Shown in pieces: positions 52,903-62,967 of a DNA stretch of 64,000 nucleotides. Under the pieces are notes generated by a model that ran no database searches, was not told the DNA's origin, and saw nothing but the letters and a program-made list of their open reading frames with translations. This stretch comes from Undibacterium sp. CCC3.4 (lineage in GTDB: Bacteria > Pseudomonadota > Gammaproteobacteria > Burkholderiales > Burkholderiaceae_D). The stretch spans positions 310,001-374,000 of the forward strand of contig NZ_CP133779.1 of the NCBI RefSeq assembly GCF_034347425.1, given 5' to 3'. Numbering within the stretch: position 1 is the stretch's first letter; the number at the start of each line of letters is the position of its first letter. A program made the position numbers and the translations under genes.

Positions 52903-53202
52903 ATGGCAAATCTGACACAGCTTGAATCGGACGAGATCGATTACGATCCGAATAATCTTTTAGACACGCTGATCAAACAATTGCATTTGAAAAATGATGC
53001 AGCACTTTCCCGCGCTTTGGAAGTGGCACCACCAGTGATCAGTAAAATCAGACATCGTCGTTTGCCTGTAGGCGCGTCTTTGTTAATTCGCATGCATGAA
53101 ATCAGTGATGTCAGCATCAAAGAATTGCGCGAACTGATGGGTGACCGTCGCGCCAAATTCCGCATCAGCGACAAGCAATTCAAGCCGAAAGACGCCGCAT
53201 AA
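52903..53202 (+). CDS. Small HTH (XRE-like) DNA-binding protein
   Basis: The 99-residue protein has an acidic start (ANLTQLESDEIDYDPNNLL) and a lambda-repressor-type helix-turn-helix (LDTLIKQLHLKNDAALSRALEVAPPVISKIRHRRLPVGASLLIRMHEISDV, residues about 20-70). A basic tail (MGDRRAKFRISDKQFKPKDAA) follows. It is probably a transcription factor; its targets are unknown. AGGT-rich site GAGG stands six bases before the ATG. No toxin or phage gene lies beside it. A strong terminator follows. Confidence 0.82.
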   Translation: MANLTQLESDEIDYDPNNLLDTLIKQLHLKNDAALSRALEVAPPVISKIRHRRLPVGASLLIRMHEISDVSIKELRELMGDRRAKFRISDKQFKPKDAA

Positions 53203-53251
53203 TTTGCGCCGCGATTCCCATCAAGTGCCGGTAACGGCGGCTTGAAGGCGA

Positions 53252-53295
53252 TATACCGAAATCACTCTGTCAGAGTCATTTCGGTATTTTTTTTA
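53252..53295 (+). terminator. Terminator after the small HTH gene
   Basis: A long stem with the arms ATACCGAAATCACTCTG (53253-53269) and CAGAGTCATTTCGGTAT (53271-53287), one C-C mismatch and a tiny loop, is followed by a run of T. It lies 50 bases after the HTH stop and 30 before the cysM end. Confidence 0.92.
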
Positions 53296-53324
53296 GAAAA
53301 TTGTATTAATGTAACAATCAATCA

Positions 53325-54236
53325 TCAGGCCGGAAATACGCCCGTCGACAAATAGCGGTCGCCGCGATCGCAGACGATGAACACGATGGTGGCATTTTCG
53401 ACTGTTTGGGCGATGCGCAAAGCAATTTCACAGGCACCGGCGGCAGAAATACCGCAAAAAATCCCCTCTTCTACCGCCAAACGACGCGCCATTTGCTCGG
53501 CGTCCGACTGCGAAACGGACAGGACTTCATCGACCGCCGCCTTGTCGAAGATTTTCGGCATGTAGGCTTGTGGCCATTTACGGATGCCGGGAATTTGTGA
53601 GCCTTCTTCCGGTTGCGCTCCGATGATGCGAATCTGTGGATTTTCCTGCTTCAAATAAGCCGACACACCCATGATGGTGCCGGTGGTCCCCATGGCACTG
53701 ACGAAATGCGTCACGCGGCCGCCGGTATCACGCCAAATTTCCGGACCAGTCCCTTCAAAATGTGCCAAGGGATTATCGGGATTGGCGAATTGATCAAGAA
53801 TCACGCCCTTGCCTTCTTTTTGCATTTGCTCGGCCAAATCGCGTGCATATTCCATACCGCCTGTCTTGGGGGTGAGAATAATTTGCGCGCCATAGGCGGC
53901 CATACTCTGGCGCCGCTCAATGCTGAGGTTCTCGGGCATGAGCAAGAGCATCTTATAACCACGCATCGCCGCCGTCATTGCCAGCGCGATACCGGTGTTG
54001 CCACTGGTCGCTTCGATCAGGGTGTCACCAGGCTTGATCTGGCCACGTTGCTCGGCCCGCAACACCATCGACAAGGCTGGACGGTCTTTCACCGAACCGG
54101 CCGGGTTATTCCCTTCCAGCTTGCCGAGGATAATATTATTACGCAGGACATTGTCCGCGCCGGGAATACGCTGCAAACGCACCAGCGGGGTATGGCCGAT
54201 TGTGTCTTCAATAGTCAGGTAGCGCATAGTCTTCAT
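53325..54236 (-). CDS. cysM: Cysteine synthase B (O-acetylserine sulfhydrylase, CysM type)
   Basis: The 303-residue PLP enzyme joins O-acetylserine with sulfide or thiosulfate. Lys50 in NNPAGSVKDRPA is the Schiff-base residue; TSGNTGIALAMTAA, VSAMGTTGTIMGVSAYL and EEGIFCGISAAGA are the substrate and phosphate loops. Relative to CysK the EGTGPEIWRDT and QPEEGSQIPGIRKWP segments point to CysM. Two possible ATGs (54236 and 54227) lie three codons apart; the first is used by length. It is the last gene of the conserved minus-strand block. Confidence 0.95.
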   Translation of the reverse strand: MKTMRYLTIEDTIGHTPLVRLQRIPGADNVLRNNIILGKLEGNNPAGSVKDRPALSMVLRAEQRGQIKPGDTLIEATSGNTGIALAMTAAMRGYKMLLLMPENLSIERRQSMAAYGAQIILTPKTGGMEYARDLAEQMQKEGKGVILDQFANPDNPLAHFEGTGPEIWRDTGGRVTHFVSAMGTTGTIMGVSAYLKQENPQIRIIGAQPEEGSQIPGIRKWPQAYMPKIFDKAAVDEVLSVSQSDAEQMARRLAVEEGIFCGISAAGACEIALRIAQTVENATIVFIVCDRGDRYLSTGVFPA

Positions 54237-54394
54237 TTCAAAACAGTCAGAGCCCTATTCTAATCGTTTTCGTCCTTCGCGCTGCGGCAACGATCGCGCC
54301 GGGCTATAGACAGATTTCAAATAAGCTAATGTGAATCACGTGACGAATGAAACCGCCGCGACGGCTACGCCGTCACAGCGTTTTCACCCGTGCT

Positions 54395-55339
54395 TCACTG
54401 CGCTGGAAACAATTCTTGCTGCGACACAGTGGCGGTACCCAGCTTGCCAACCACAATCCCGGCAGCGCGGTTGGCGATGACCACGGACTGCTCCATCGAC
54501 ATGCCTTGCGCCATCATCACTGCCATGGTGGCGATCACGGTGTCACCGGCGCCCGAGACATCAAACACTTCGCGCGCCATGGTCGGCACGTGCGTTACGG
54601 CGGCCTCGGTATAGAGCGTCATGCCTTCTTCCGAACGGGTCAGCAACAAGCCTTGTAGCCCCAAGTCGGTGCGCATCGCCTGCGCCTTCTCAGTCAATTC
54701 GGCTTCACTATCCCACTCACCGACAATTTGCCTTAATTCCGATTTATTCGGCGTGAGTAAGCTGGCGCCACGGTAGCGAGAAAAATCGCTGCCCTTCGGG
54801 TCGACCAAGATCAACTTGCCGGCCGCCGTCGCGCCACTGATCATAGCGGCCACATTGACCAAGCCACCCTTGGCATAATCGGACAAGACCACCACATCAC
54901 AGGTAGTCAGCAAGGCATTGTAGCGGTTGAGTTTATCGCTCAGCACATGGGCGGTCGGGCGCTCTTCAAAATCGATCCGTATCAATTGCTGCTGCCGCCC
55001 GATCACGCGCAATTTGATGATCGTTGAAATTTCGCGATCCCGACTCAAATAACTGGTGATGCCCGATTTTTTCAGCATCGCCTCGATGGCGTCGCCAGCT
55101 TCATCCTCGCCTATCACGCCGAGCAAGCTGGTCGTCACGCCAAGTGCGGCGACATTGAGCGCCACGTTCGAGGCACCGCCCAGACGCTCCTCGCGCCGCT
55201 GCACGCGCACTACCGGCACCGGTGCTTCCGGCGAGATACGATTGACTTCGCCGAACCAATACCGGTCGAGCATGACATCACCGGCAATCAGTATGCGTTT
55301 TTTGGCGCTATCGAGTAAGGCGTTCACAAGCATCCTCAC
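54395..55339 (-). CDS. rfaE1: D-glycero-beta-D-manno-heptose-7-phosphate kinase
   Basis: The 314-residue PfkB-type kinase phosphorylates D-glycero-D-manno-heptose 7-phosphate for lipopolysaccharide inner-core heptose. It matches the kinase half of Hld[25 protein letters not shown] near 23-46 and the catalytic [20 protein letters not shown] near 270-289. The adenylyltransferase half is absent, which is normal in Burkholderiales where it is separate (HldC/RfaE2). The reading frame begins with GTG overlapping the ugd stop (GTGA); an in-frame ATG at 55333 is an alternative. No hldD is adjacent. Confidence 0.93.
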   Translation of the reverse strand: MRMLVNALLDSAKKRILIAGDVMLDRYWFGEVNRISPEAPVPVVRVQRREERLGGASNVALNVAALGVTTSLLGVIGEDEAGDAIEAMLKKSGITSYLSRDREISTIIKLRVIGRQQQLIRIDFEERPTAHVLSDKLNRYNALLTTCDVVVLSDYAKGGLVNVAAMISGATAAGKLILVDPKGSDFSRYRGASLLTPNKSELRQIVGEWDSEAELTEKAQAMRTDLGLQGLLLTRSEEGMTLYTEAAVTHVPTMAREVFDVSGAGDTVIATMAVMMAQGMSMEQSVVIANRAAGIVVGKLGTATVSQQELFPAQ

Positions 55340-56709
55340 TTACGCGTCAGTACCGAGCGGCCAATGCCGTGGTATTCAATGCCAAGTTCCGTCATCAGAG
55401 CGGGCTCGAACAAATTACGGCCATCAAAGATCACGGCTTGCTTCAAGCGTGCTTTGACTTGGTCAAAGTCGGGACTACGAAAAGCCTTCCATTCGGTCAC
55501 GATGGCCAGGGCATCAGCACCATCAAGGGCATCCATAGGATTGGCAGCGAAGCGTATTTTTTCCAACAATTCCGGCGCATCGTAGAAATCGAGTTCCAGT
55601 ACTCGCTGCGCTTCTTCCATCGCGACCGGATCATACACGGCCACCGAGGCGCCATTGCGCAGCAATTCGCCCAACAAGACACGGGAAGACGCTGCCCGCA
55701 TGTCATCGGTATTGGGTTTGAAGGCCAAACCCCAAACGGCAAAATGCCGACCGACCAATTTATTGTCAAAGCGCTGCAAAATCTTCGTTCCCAGCACCTG
55801 CTTTTGCCGTGCATTGACCGCTTCGACCGCTTGCAGTATCAGTAAATTAAGACCGTAATCTTGCGCCGTGCGCTCCAGGGCTTGCACATCTTTCGGAAAG
55901 CATGAGCCGCCATAGCCGCAGCCGGCATATAAAAAGCTGTGGCCGATGCGCGGATCAGAACCGATACCATGCCGTACCGCTTCGATATCAGCACCGACAT
56001 GGTCGGCCAAATTCGCCAACTCATTCATGAATGAAATCCGCGTCGCCAGCATGGCATTGGCCGCGTATTTGGTAAATTCTGCCGAACGCACATCCATCCA
56101 ATGCATGCGTTCATGGTTACGATTGAACGGCGCATACAGTTTTTTCATCAATGCGCGCGCCTTCTCGCCAGAAGGCGAGGTATCGCAGCCAATGACAATG
56201 CGATCAGGCCGCATGAAATCTTCGACCGCCGCACCTTCCTTCAAAAACTCCGGATTCGAGACCACCGAAAAACCAATCTGGGCAGGACGCAAAGCGAGTT
56301 CGGCGCTGATGGCGCCCGCAACGCGATCGGCGGTACCGACCGGCACCGTCGACTTATCGACCACCACTTTGAAATTTTTCATATACTTGCCGATGTTGCG
56401 CGCGGCTGCCAACACATATTGCAAGTCGGCCGAACCATCTTCATCCGGCGGCGTGCCGACCGCAATGAACTGCACATCACCGTGGGCCACACTGGCTTCG
56501 ATGTCAGTCGAAAAAGTCAAGCGCCCGGCCGCCCGATTGCGCGCCACGACTTCTTCCAAGCCCGGCTCATGAATCGGAATGCCGCCACCGTTAAGGATTT
56601 GGATTTTCCGCTCATCAACATCAAGACAAAACACATCATTGCCCAATTCAGCCAGGCAAGCGCCTGTAACGAGGCCAACGTAACCGGTACCGATAATAGT
56701 AATTTTCAT
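55336..56709 (-). CDS. ugd: UDP-glucose 6-dehydrogenase
   Basis: The 457-residue NAD-dependent enzyme oxidises UDP-glucose to UDP-glucuronate, feeding surface polysaccharides and lipid A decoration. It has the GTGYVG Rossmann motif at 7-12 and the central [21 protein letters not shown] near 150-170. The catalytic Cys270 stands in [14 protein letters not shown], and the C-terminal NAD domain holds [13 protein letters not shown]. No strong ribosome site is visible. It overlaps the downstream kinase start by four bases. Confidence 0.96.
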   Translation of the reverse strand: MKITIIGTGYVGLVTGACLAELGNDVFCLDVDERKIQILNGGGIPIHEPGLEEVVARNRAAGRLTFSTDIEASVAHGDVQFIAVGTPPDEDGSADLQYVLAAARNIGKYMKNFKVVVDKSTVPVGTADRVAGAISAELALRPAQIGFSVVSNPEFLKEGAAVEDFMRPDRIVIGCDTSPSGEKARALMKKLYAPFNRNHERMHWMDVRSAEFTKYAANAMLATRISFMNELANLADHVGADIEAVRHGIGSDPRIGHSFLYAGCGYGGSCFPKDVQALERTAQDYGLNLLILQAVEAVNARQKQVLGTKILQRFDNKLVGRHFAVWGLAFKPNTDDMRAASSRVLLGELLRNGASVAVYDPVAMEEAQRVLELDFYDAPELLEKIRFAANPMDALDGADALAIVTEWKAFRSPDFDQVKARLKQAVIFDGRNLFEPALMTELGIEYHGIGRSVLTRK

Positions 56710-56807
56710 TTGGTGATCACAATTTCAAAAAATGTTGTGTTCAAAGAGTAAGCCTGTACTTACCGCCATAAGGACAGCTGGGTAGCACGCCGATCAGTTA
56801 ATTGCAG

Positions 56808-57983
56808 TCAATTCATTACATTCAATTCTTCGGTGCGGCGCGGTGGGTAAGTTTCCCAGCGACTGCATCCAGGGCAATGCCAATAAAACTGGCGGGCCTT
56901 GAAACCACAATGCGAGCATTGGTAGCGCGCCAGCTTTTGCGCATAGCCATGCACGAGGTTTTTAACCAGTGCCAGTTCCGGCCGAAATTCGTTTGGTACA
57001 TTCAGCATGCGGGCATCGAGTAATTTATCGAGACCCAACAGCGTCGGGGTGCGCCGCAACTCATCACTGACCAGCACATTGGCCGCTTCCACCGTATCGA
57101 GCTCCAGCGTGGCTTTGAACGCCACTTCGAGCAAATCGACCGAGGGTGCTTCGGCCAGATAGTTCTTGAGCAAATTCAAGCCTTCCTGCGGCCGTTCCAG
57201 CTTACGGTAGCCATCCATCAGGCGCTGGGCGACCAAGGCCACGTGGGGTACGCTTTGCTGCTCGACGCGCCGCCACGTCAGCACAGCTTGCTCGATCTCG
57301 CCGTTGGCCAGTTGCACATCACCGATCAGCATCGTGGCGCGCACATTCATGCGATCGGTCGCCAAGGCCTTATCGAGCGATGCCAAGGCCGCAGCGGAAT
57401 TGGTATGCACCAACTCATCTTGCGCAATTTCACAATAAAACTGCGCGATCTCTTTCTGACGGCCACCGGCACCGGCTTCCTGCAAGGCATGGGCAGCCTC
57501 AATGGCACGCGCCCATTCTTTTTCGCGCTGATAAATTTCCAACAAAGCGCGACGTGCCTGCGCTTCATAGTTGCCCGACAACAGCAGGTTGAAAGTTTCC
57601 TCGGCACGGTCTAGCAAGCCCGCCTTCAAATAATCTTGACCGAGTTCGTAGCAGGCCTGGGTTTTCAATTCGGCTGGCAAATCGGGCCGCGCCAGCATAT
57701 TCTGATGCACCCGTATCGCCCGCTCGGTTTCACCGCGACGGCGAAACAAAATACCGAGCGCGAAATGCAGCTCTACCGCCTCGGGATCGAGCCGCACGAT
57801 TTCGATGAAGGCATCGATGGCCTTGTCAGGCTGCTCATTGAGCAGGAAATTCAAGCCCTTGAAATAACCGTTGGGCAAACTGCGCGATTCTGATAACAAT
57901 TGCCGAATATCAACGCGCGCAGCCAACCAGCCGAGAGTAAAAAACAAGGGGATGCCCAGCAACCACCAAATTTCAAATTCCAT
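56808..57983 (-). CDS. lapB: LapB (YciM) tetratricopeptide protein of LPS control
   Basis: The 391-residue protein has one N-terminal membrane anchor (WWLLGIPLFFTLGWLAAR near 6-23) and then about seven to nine TPR helices. The C-terminal rubredoxin-like metal site is visible in YQCSHCGFKARQFYWHCPGC near residues 358-377. LapB works with FtsH to limit LpxC and so balances LPS synthesis. It follows lapA on the same strand, as in E. coli. Confidence 0.95.
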   Translation of the reverse strand: MEFEIWWLLGIPLFFTLGWLAARVDIRQLLSESRSLPNGYFKGLNFLLNEQPDKAIDAFIEIVRLDPEAVELHFALGILFRRRGETERAIRVHQNMLARPDLPAELKTQACYELGQDYLKAGLLDRAEETFNLLLSGNYEAQARRALLEIYQREKEWARAIEAAHALQEAGAGGRQKEIAQFYCEIAQDELVHTNSAAALASLDKALATDRMNVRATMLIGDVQLANGEIEQAVLTWRRVEQQSVPHVALVAQRLMDGYRKLERPQEGLNLLKNYLAEAPSVDLLEVAFKATLELDTVEAANVLVSDELRRTPTLLGLDKLLDARMLNVPNEFRPELALVKNLVHGYAQKLARYQCSHCGFKARQFYWHCPGCSRWETYPPRRTEELNVMN

Positions 57984-58045
57984 TTTTTCTTATTTTCTTT
58001 CTTGGTTCAATTGGTGCCGCCTGCCGGGGGCTTGAACAAATAGTT

Positions 58046-58360
58046 TCAGGTAGAGCGAATGCTATCAGCTTGCGGTGCTTCCGTGCTCGCTCGCTCGGCG
58101 GCAATACGTTCTTTTTCCATCTCGGCCAAAGTATTTTTGTGACGCGACACATCTCGACGATGGCGAAACACGATAGGCACCATCGCCAAAATACCAACGA
58201 CGGCACCGGCGACGAAAAATACCAGCAACATCAATACCAGTGGCCCCTTCTGCTCATAACCGAAAAAATAGCGCAGCGTCACTTCACCATCGTTTTTCAA
58301 GGCAAAGCCAAAAAATAGGATGAATAGAATGACGGCAAACAGTCTGGAAACATATTTCAT
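58046..58360 (-). CDS. lapA: LapA (YciS) inner-membrane protein of LPS control
   Basis: The 104-residue protein has two transmembrane helices (residues about 4-20 and 40-62) with the LapA DUF1049 core LKNDGEVTLRYFFGYEQKGPLVLMLLVFFVAGAVVG. A charged coiled tail ending AERASTEAPQADS follows. The start at 58360 has GGA upstream. It is translated ahead of lapB with 62 bases between. Confidence 0.92.
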   Translation of the reverse strand: MKYVSRLFAVILFILFFGFALKNDGEVTLRYFFGYEQKGPLVLMLLVFFVAGAVVGILAMVPIVFRHRRDVSRHKNTLAEMEKERIAAERASTEAPQADSIRST

Positions 58361-58436
58361 GGGAGTATCCTCATCAGTGAAGAAAAAAACGTGGAAGCTA
58401 AATCGATGTTGCGTCCACATACAGGATATTGTACTC

Positions 58437-58480
58437 AAAAAAAACGGCATACCGGAGGAAACCGATATACCGTTTTTTAA
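58437..58480 (-). terminator. Terminator after ihfB
   Basis: AAAACGGCATACCGG (from 58441) and CCGATATACCGTTTT (to 58476) form a stem with two G-U wobbles and a six-base loop. The A-rich left arm becomes a T-run on the minus strand. It lies 45 bases past the ihfB stop and separates it from lapA. Confidence 0.75.
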
Positions 58481-58521
58481 TTTATGTCAATCACGAAGCA
58501 CCATGACTCGTCTGTAAAAAC

Positions 58522-58827
58522 CTAGTCATCGTGTATCGGTTGCCCTACCATTGCATCTACACGTTCGCGCAATTCCTTGCCCGGTTTGAAGTGTGGTACC
58601 CGTTTTTCGGGAACCATCACTTTATCGCCCGACTTCGGATTGCGACCGATGCGCGGTGGACGGCTGTTGAGAGCAAAGCTGCCGAAACCACGGATCTCGA
58701 TACGTTGCCCAGTTGCCAAGGCATCGGACATCGCATCAAGGATGGTTTTGACAGCGACATCCACATCTTTAGCTACCAGTTGTGGATACCGCTCCGCCAG
58801 ACGAGCTATCAGCTCCGACTTCGTCAT
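58522..58827 (-). CDS. ihfB: Integration host factor beta subunit
   Basis: The 101-residue DNA-bending protein starts [17 protein letters not shown]. It has the IHF core [35 protein letters not shown] with the beta-arm Pro and final [15 protein letters not shown]. It pairs with IhfA (not in the window). It lies 30 bases behind rpsA, as in many Proteobacteria. Confidence 0.97.
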   Translation of the reverse strand: MTKSELIARLAERYPQLVAKDVDVAVKTILDAMSDALATGQRIEIRGFGSFALNSRPPRIGRNPKSGDKVMVPEKRVPHFKPGKELRERVDAMVGQPIHDD

Positions 58828-58857
58828 ATGAATAAAACCTGCGGACTGAGCTTGCGC

Positions 58858-60573
58858 TTAGTTTTTGTTGTCGAACTTAGCTTTCAACAACGCGCCCAGG
58901 CTAGTTGTACCGGAAGCAGCGTTCGAATCTGTAGAGATTTTTTGCATTGCTTCTTGAGTTTCAACACTGTCTTTCGCTTTGATCGACAATTGGATGCCAC
59001 GGGCTTTGCGATCGATATTCAATACCAAAGCTTCAACACTGTCGCCGACTTTCAGGTGTGTACCAGCATCTTCCACGCGGTCGCGCGAAATTTCGGAAGC
59101 ACGCAAGTAGCCTTCTACATCTTCAGCCAATTGGATCACTGCGCCTTTGGCTTCAACCGATTTAACGGTACCGATGACTACAGCGCCTTTGTCGTTCATT
59201 GCGCAGTAGTTATTGAACGGATCGCCTTCGAGTTGCTTAACACCAAGGGAAACGCGTTCACGTTCAACATCGATGGCCAACACGATGGCTTCGAGTTCGT
59301 CACCTTTTTTGAACTTGCGAACCGCTTCTTCACCAGCTTCGTTCCACGACAAATCGGACAAATGCACCAGACCGTCGATGTTACCGGACAAGCCGATGAA
59401 CACGCCGAAGTCAGTGATCGATTTGATCGCGCCGCGGACTTTATCGCCCTTCTTGTGGTTGATCGCGAAATCATCCCATGGATTGGCTTTGCACTGTTTC
59501 ATACCCAAGCTGATACGACGACGTTCTTCGTCGATTTCCAGAACCATGACTTCTACTTCGTCGCCCAATTGAACAACTTTATTTGGTGCCACGTTTTTGT
59601 TAGTCCAATCCATTTCGGAAACGTGGACCAAACCTTCAATACCTTGTTCGACTTCAACGAAGGCGCCGTAGTCGGTGAGGTTCGTGACTTTACCGAACAA
59701 ACGGGTATTGGCTGGGTAACGACGCGACAGACCTGTCCATGGATCATCGCCCAATTGTTTTACGCCCAGGGAAACACGGTTTTTCTCTTGATCAAATTTC
59801 AAGACTTTAGCCGTGATTTCTTGGCCGACCGTCAACACCTCGGAAGGGTGACGAACACGACGCCATGCCAAATCAGTGATGTGCAACAAGCCATCGATAC
59901 CGCCGAGGTCAACGAAGGCGCCATAGTCAGTGATATTTTTGACGATACCAGTAACAACGGTACCTTCTTTGAGTGTTTCCATCAATTTCTGACGTTCTTC
60001 ACCCATCGATGCTTCAACCACGGCACGACGTGACAAGACCACGTTGTTGCGTTTACGATCAAGCTTGATGACCTTGAATTCCATGGTCTTGCCTTCGTAC
60101 GGTGTGGTATCTTTCACCGGACGTGTATCGACCAAAGAACCTGGCAAGAAGGCACGGATGCCGTTGGTCAGAACAGTCAGACCACCTTTGACTTTGCCAT
60201 TGACCGTACCAGTAACGATCTCGCCGGACTCGAGCGCTTTTTCCAGCGCGAGCCACGAAGCCAAACGTTTCGCTTTGTCGCGGGACAAAATTGTATCGCC
60301 GAAACCGTTTTCCAGCGAATCAATCGCTACGGAAACGAAATCGCCGATATTAACTTCCAAGTCGCCTTGGTCGTTTTTGAATTCTTCAACAGGAATAAAT
60401 GCTTCTGATTTGAGGCCGGCGTTAACGATCACGAAGTTGTGGTCGATACGAACGACTTCAGCAGAAATCACTTCACCGGAACGCATATCCTGGCGTGACA
60501 AGGACTCTTCGAACAAAGCTGCGAAGCTATCTGCACCGGTTGCGAAATCTTGAGACATGAAAACAGTAGACAT
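58858..60573 (-). CDS. rpsA: Ribosomal protein S1
   Basis: The 571-residue protein holds six S1/OB-fold repeats (for example [33 protein letters not shown] near 33-65 and [33 protein letters not shown] near 224-256). S1 binds mRNA leaders and is required for most initiation. The start [24 protein letters not shown] is longer than E. coli by about 15 residues; an internal ATG at 60558 is an alternative. No strong ribosome site precedes it, which is common because S1 autoregulates through its own leader. Confidence 0.97.
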   Translation of the reverse strand: MSTVFMSQDFATGADSFAALFEESLSRQDMRSGEVISAEVVRIDHNFVIVNAGLKSEAFIPVEEFKNDQGDLEVNIGDFVSVAIDSLENGFGDTILSRDKAKRLASWLALEKALESGEIVTGTVNGKVKGGLTVLTNGIRAFLPGSLVDTRPVKDTTPYEGKTMEFKVIKLDRKRNNVVLSRRAVVEASMGEERQKLMETLKEGTVVTGIVKNITDYGAFVDLGGIDGLLHITDLAWRRVRHPSEVLTVGQEITAKVLKFDQEKNRVSLGVKQLGDDPWTGLSRRYPANTRLFGKVTNLTDYGAFVEVEQGIEGLVHVSEMDWTNKNVAPNKVVQLGDEVEVMVLEIDEERRRISLGMKQCKANPWDDFAINHKKGDKVRGAIKSITDFGVFIGLSGNIDGLVHLSDLSWNEAGEEAVRKFKKGDELEAIVLAIDVERERVSLGVKQLEGDPFNNYCAMNDKGAVVIGTVKSVEAKGAVIQLAEDVEGYLRASEISRDRVEDAGTHLKVGDSVEALVLNIDRKARGIQLSIKAKDSVETQEAMQKISTDSNAASGTTSLGALLKAKFDNKN

Positions 60574-60773
60574 AGTATTTACGAGTTAGCCGGAACAAAA
60601 CAAAGGCTTTGTTTACCGGGTTAGGTTAACACACCCCGCTCCCTCATCAGCACGACAAGAGCAGCAGGACTTGATGCACAGCAGACCAATTAACCGGTCT
60701 GCCGATATAAAAATGATTGGAATGAAGAACCAGCGCGCCGATCAGCCTCGACCATGTTCAGCAAAGCAGTCGC

Positions 60774-60843
60774 CGCTACTTTACCGTCGCTACTTTACCG
60801 TCGCTACTTTACAGTCGCTACTTTACAGTCGCTACTTTACCGT
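60774..60843 (-). repeat. 14-bp tandem repeat between cmk and rpsA
   Basis: The unit GTCGCTACTTTACC repeats with two units ending ACA instead of ACC: a partial copy at 60774-60785, then full ones at 60786, 60800, 60814 and 60828, five in all. It lies about 200 bases before the rpsA start in an otherwise plain intergenic region. The repeated frame is open but obviously artefactual. Confidence 0.95.
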
Positions 60844-60867
60844 ATTACGCAGCGCTTATCGCATACG

Positions 60868-61542
60868 CTACTGCACCGCACGCAAGACCTGAGCGTAGCT
60901 CTGCAGCACTTGTTCGACGGCTTGCTCTGCCGTCATATCAGAGGTATCGAGAATTTTTGCGCCCGGCGCCGGCTTAAGCGGCGCAGCAGCGCGTTCACTG
61001 TCGCGCGCATCGCGTTCTGTCAAATCTTTTACCAAGTTTTCCATATTAGCAGAAATTCCCTTTTCAATCAATTGCTTATATCGGCGTCCGGCGCGCGCCT
61101 CAGCACTTGCTGTTAAGAAAACTTTTAAACTCGCATCAGGGAAAATTACCGAGCCCATATCGCGGCCATCGGCCACCAAGCCTGGTGCCTGACGAAACGA
61201 CACTTGCAAATCAATTAATGCTTTTCTGACCTCTGGCAAGACCGCAATGCGCGATGCCGCCACGCCTATCGCTTCAGCACGCACCAAGTCAGTCACATCC
61301 TGCTCTTCGAGCAATACATGCCCGTGCGCAAAACGACACGGCAAGCTACGCGCCAGCAGCGCGATAGCCGGCGCATCACTGAGCGCGACCTCATGGCGCT
61401 GCGCCATCAAGGCCGTCAAGCGATACAAAGCGCCGGAATCGAGGTAATGAAAACCGAGGTGCTTGGCGACCCGGTGCGCCACTGTCCCTTTGCCGGAAGC
61501 AGTGGGACCATCGATCGTAATGACAGGACTTAACATAGACAT
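60868..61542 (-). CDS. cmk: Cytidylate kinase
   Basis: The 224-residue enzyme phosphorylates CMP and dCMP. The P-loop [19 protein letters not shown] stands at about 11-29 and [13 protein letters not shown] near 33-45; [24 protein letters not shown] and [29 protein letters not shown] follow. I choose the ATG at 61542 because the preceding open frame contains an unconserved stretch; a second ATG lies six bases on. It precedes rpsA as in E. coli. Confidence 0.95.
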   Translation of the reverse strand: MSMLSPVITIDGPTASGKGTVAHRVAKHLGFHYLDSGALYRLTALMAQRHEVALSDAPAIALLARSLPCRFAHGHVLLEEQDVTDLVRAEAIGVAASRIAVLPEVRKALIDLQVSFRQAPGLVADGRDMGSVIFPDASLKVFLTASAEARAGRRYKQLIEKGISANMENLVKDLTERDARDSERAAAPLKPAPGAKILDTSDMTAEQAVEQVLQSYAQVLRAVQ

Positions 61543-61593
61543 GCGCGACTTTGTAGGGTGAAAAATGCGAGGAATACCACCATCATAGGCCAT

Positions 61594-62925
61594 TTAAAAT
61601 AAGTCTTCATGCACGATGCTGGCAAAGGCTGCAAAATAATCGGGAAAAGTTTTTGCCACACAATGCGGATCGTTGATGCGAACGGCCGCACCTCGACGTG
61701 CCTTGCCATCCAAACTGGCGAGTGAAAAACACATCGCCATACGGTGATCATCATAGGTAGCTATGCTCGCTGGCAACATTTTACCGGGCGGCGTCACACG
61801 CATATAATCGACCCCCTCTTCGATCACGGCACCTAGCTTGCGCAACTCGATCGCCATGGCCGCCAAGCGATCAGTTTCCTTGACGCGCCAGCTGGCGATA
61901 TTGCGCAGCGTCGTGGTGCCGTCCGCATACAAGGCGGCAATCGCGATCGTCATGGCGGCATCGGGAATATGATTGCAATCCATATCAATGGCGCGCAACA
62001 CCCCATTCGACTGCACTTCTATCCAATTCTCGCCACGTGTCACCGTCGCCCCCATTTGCTCCAGCGCTTCGGCAAAGCGCACATCGCCTTGAATACTATC
62101 GCGCCCAACCCCCTCCACCCGCACCGGCCCACCGGCAATCGCACCGGCCGCCAAAAAATACGAAGCCGACGAGGCATCGCCTTCGACATGAATACTGCCG
62201 GGCGAACGATAGTGTTGGCCTGATGCAATTGTAAACGTTTGCCAGCCATCGCGCTGCACCGTCACGCCAAAGCGCTGCATCAGGTTAAGCGTGATTTCTA
62301 TATAGGGCTTGGAAATCAAGTCCCCCACCACCTCGATCACCACTTCATGTTGTTTTGCCATCAGTGGTGCGGCCATCAAGAGCGCGGTCAGGAATTGACT
62401 GGAAACACTTCCTTTGACTTGCAAGCGAGCGGCATGCAAATGACCGCGGCGGATATGCAAAGGAGGAAAACCAGGCGTGCCCGTGTAGGCAATTTGCGCA
62501 CCAGCATGATTCAAGGCATCAACCAAATCACCGATAGGCCGCTCATGCATACGAGCAACCCCATGCACCGTATAGTCGCCACCCAACACCGCCAGCGCCG
62601 CGACCAGTGGGCGTATCGCCGTACCGGCATTGCCCATGAACAAATCTGCCTGATGCTGAGGAAAATTCCCAGCGGCACCGATGACTTGATAATCATGGCT
62701 ATCGCCATGTTGTTGCCAGCGCACGCCGAGTTTTTGCAAGGCAGACAACATCACCATGGTGTCATCCGAAGCCAACAAATCCTTGATCTCGGTAGTCCCT
62801 TCAGACAAGGCTGCCAGCAGCAAAGTACGATTCGAAATACTCTTGGAACCCGGCAAGCGCACCGTGCCCTGCACACGCATCACTGGTGCCAAGTCAATAT
62901 AAGGGGGGAAATGTTTTTGATTCAT
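61594..62925 (-). CDS. aroA: 5-enolpyruvylshikimate-3-phosphate synthase
   Basis: The 443-residue enzyme of the shikimate pathway joins PEP to shikimate-3-phosphate. Visible motifs are [20 protein letters not shown] near 24-43, [16 protein letters not shown] near 96-111, [18 protein letters not shown], and [15 protein letters not shown] with the closing [13 protein letters not shown]. It lies downstream of tyrA, with 42 bases between, and 51 bases before the chosen cmk start. Confidence 0.97.
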   Translation of the reverse strand: MNQKHFPPYIDLAPVMRVQGTVRLPGSKSISNRTLLLAALSEGTTEIKDLLASDDTMVMLSALQKLGVRWQQHGDSHDYQVIGAAGNFPQHQADLFMGNAGTAIRPLVAALAVLGGDYTVHGVARMHERPIGDLVDALNHAGAQIAYTGTPGFPPLHIRRGHLHAARLQVKGSVSSQFLTALLMAAPLMAKQHEVVIEVVGDLISKPYIEITLNLMQRFGVTVQRDGWQTFTIASGQHYRSPGSIHVEGDASSASYFLAAGAIAGGPVRVEGVGRDSIQGDVRFAEALEQMGATVTRGENWIEVQSNGVLRAIDMDCNHIPDAAMTIAIAALYADGTTTLRNIASWRVKETDRLAAMAIELRKLGAVIEEGVDYMRVTPPGKMLPASIATYDDHRMAMCFSLASLDGKARRGAAVRINDPHCVAKTFPDYFAAFASIVHEDLF

Positions 62926-62967
62926 GGCTCTTCTGCTTTCATTGCTCAGTTCAAACTCGCGGCGACC

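Noticed and set aside
58531..60033. 500-codon frame opposite ihfB and rpsA
   Set aside because: It spans two proven genes on the minus strand; the translation is a Phe/Asp-rich antisense product.
60671..61116. Frames over the 14-bp repeat (73 and 120 codons)
   Set aside because: The translation repeats the tandem array in shifting frames and runs into antisense cmk; no start signal.
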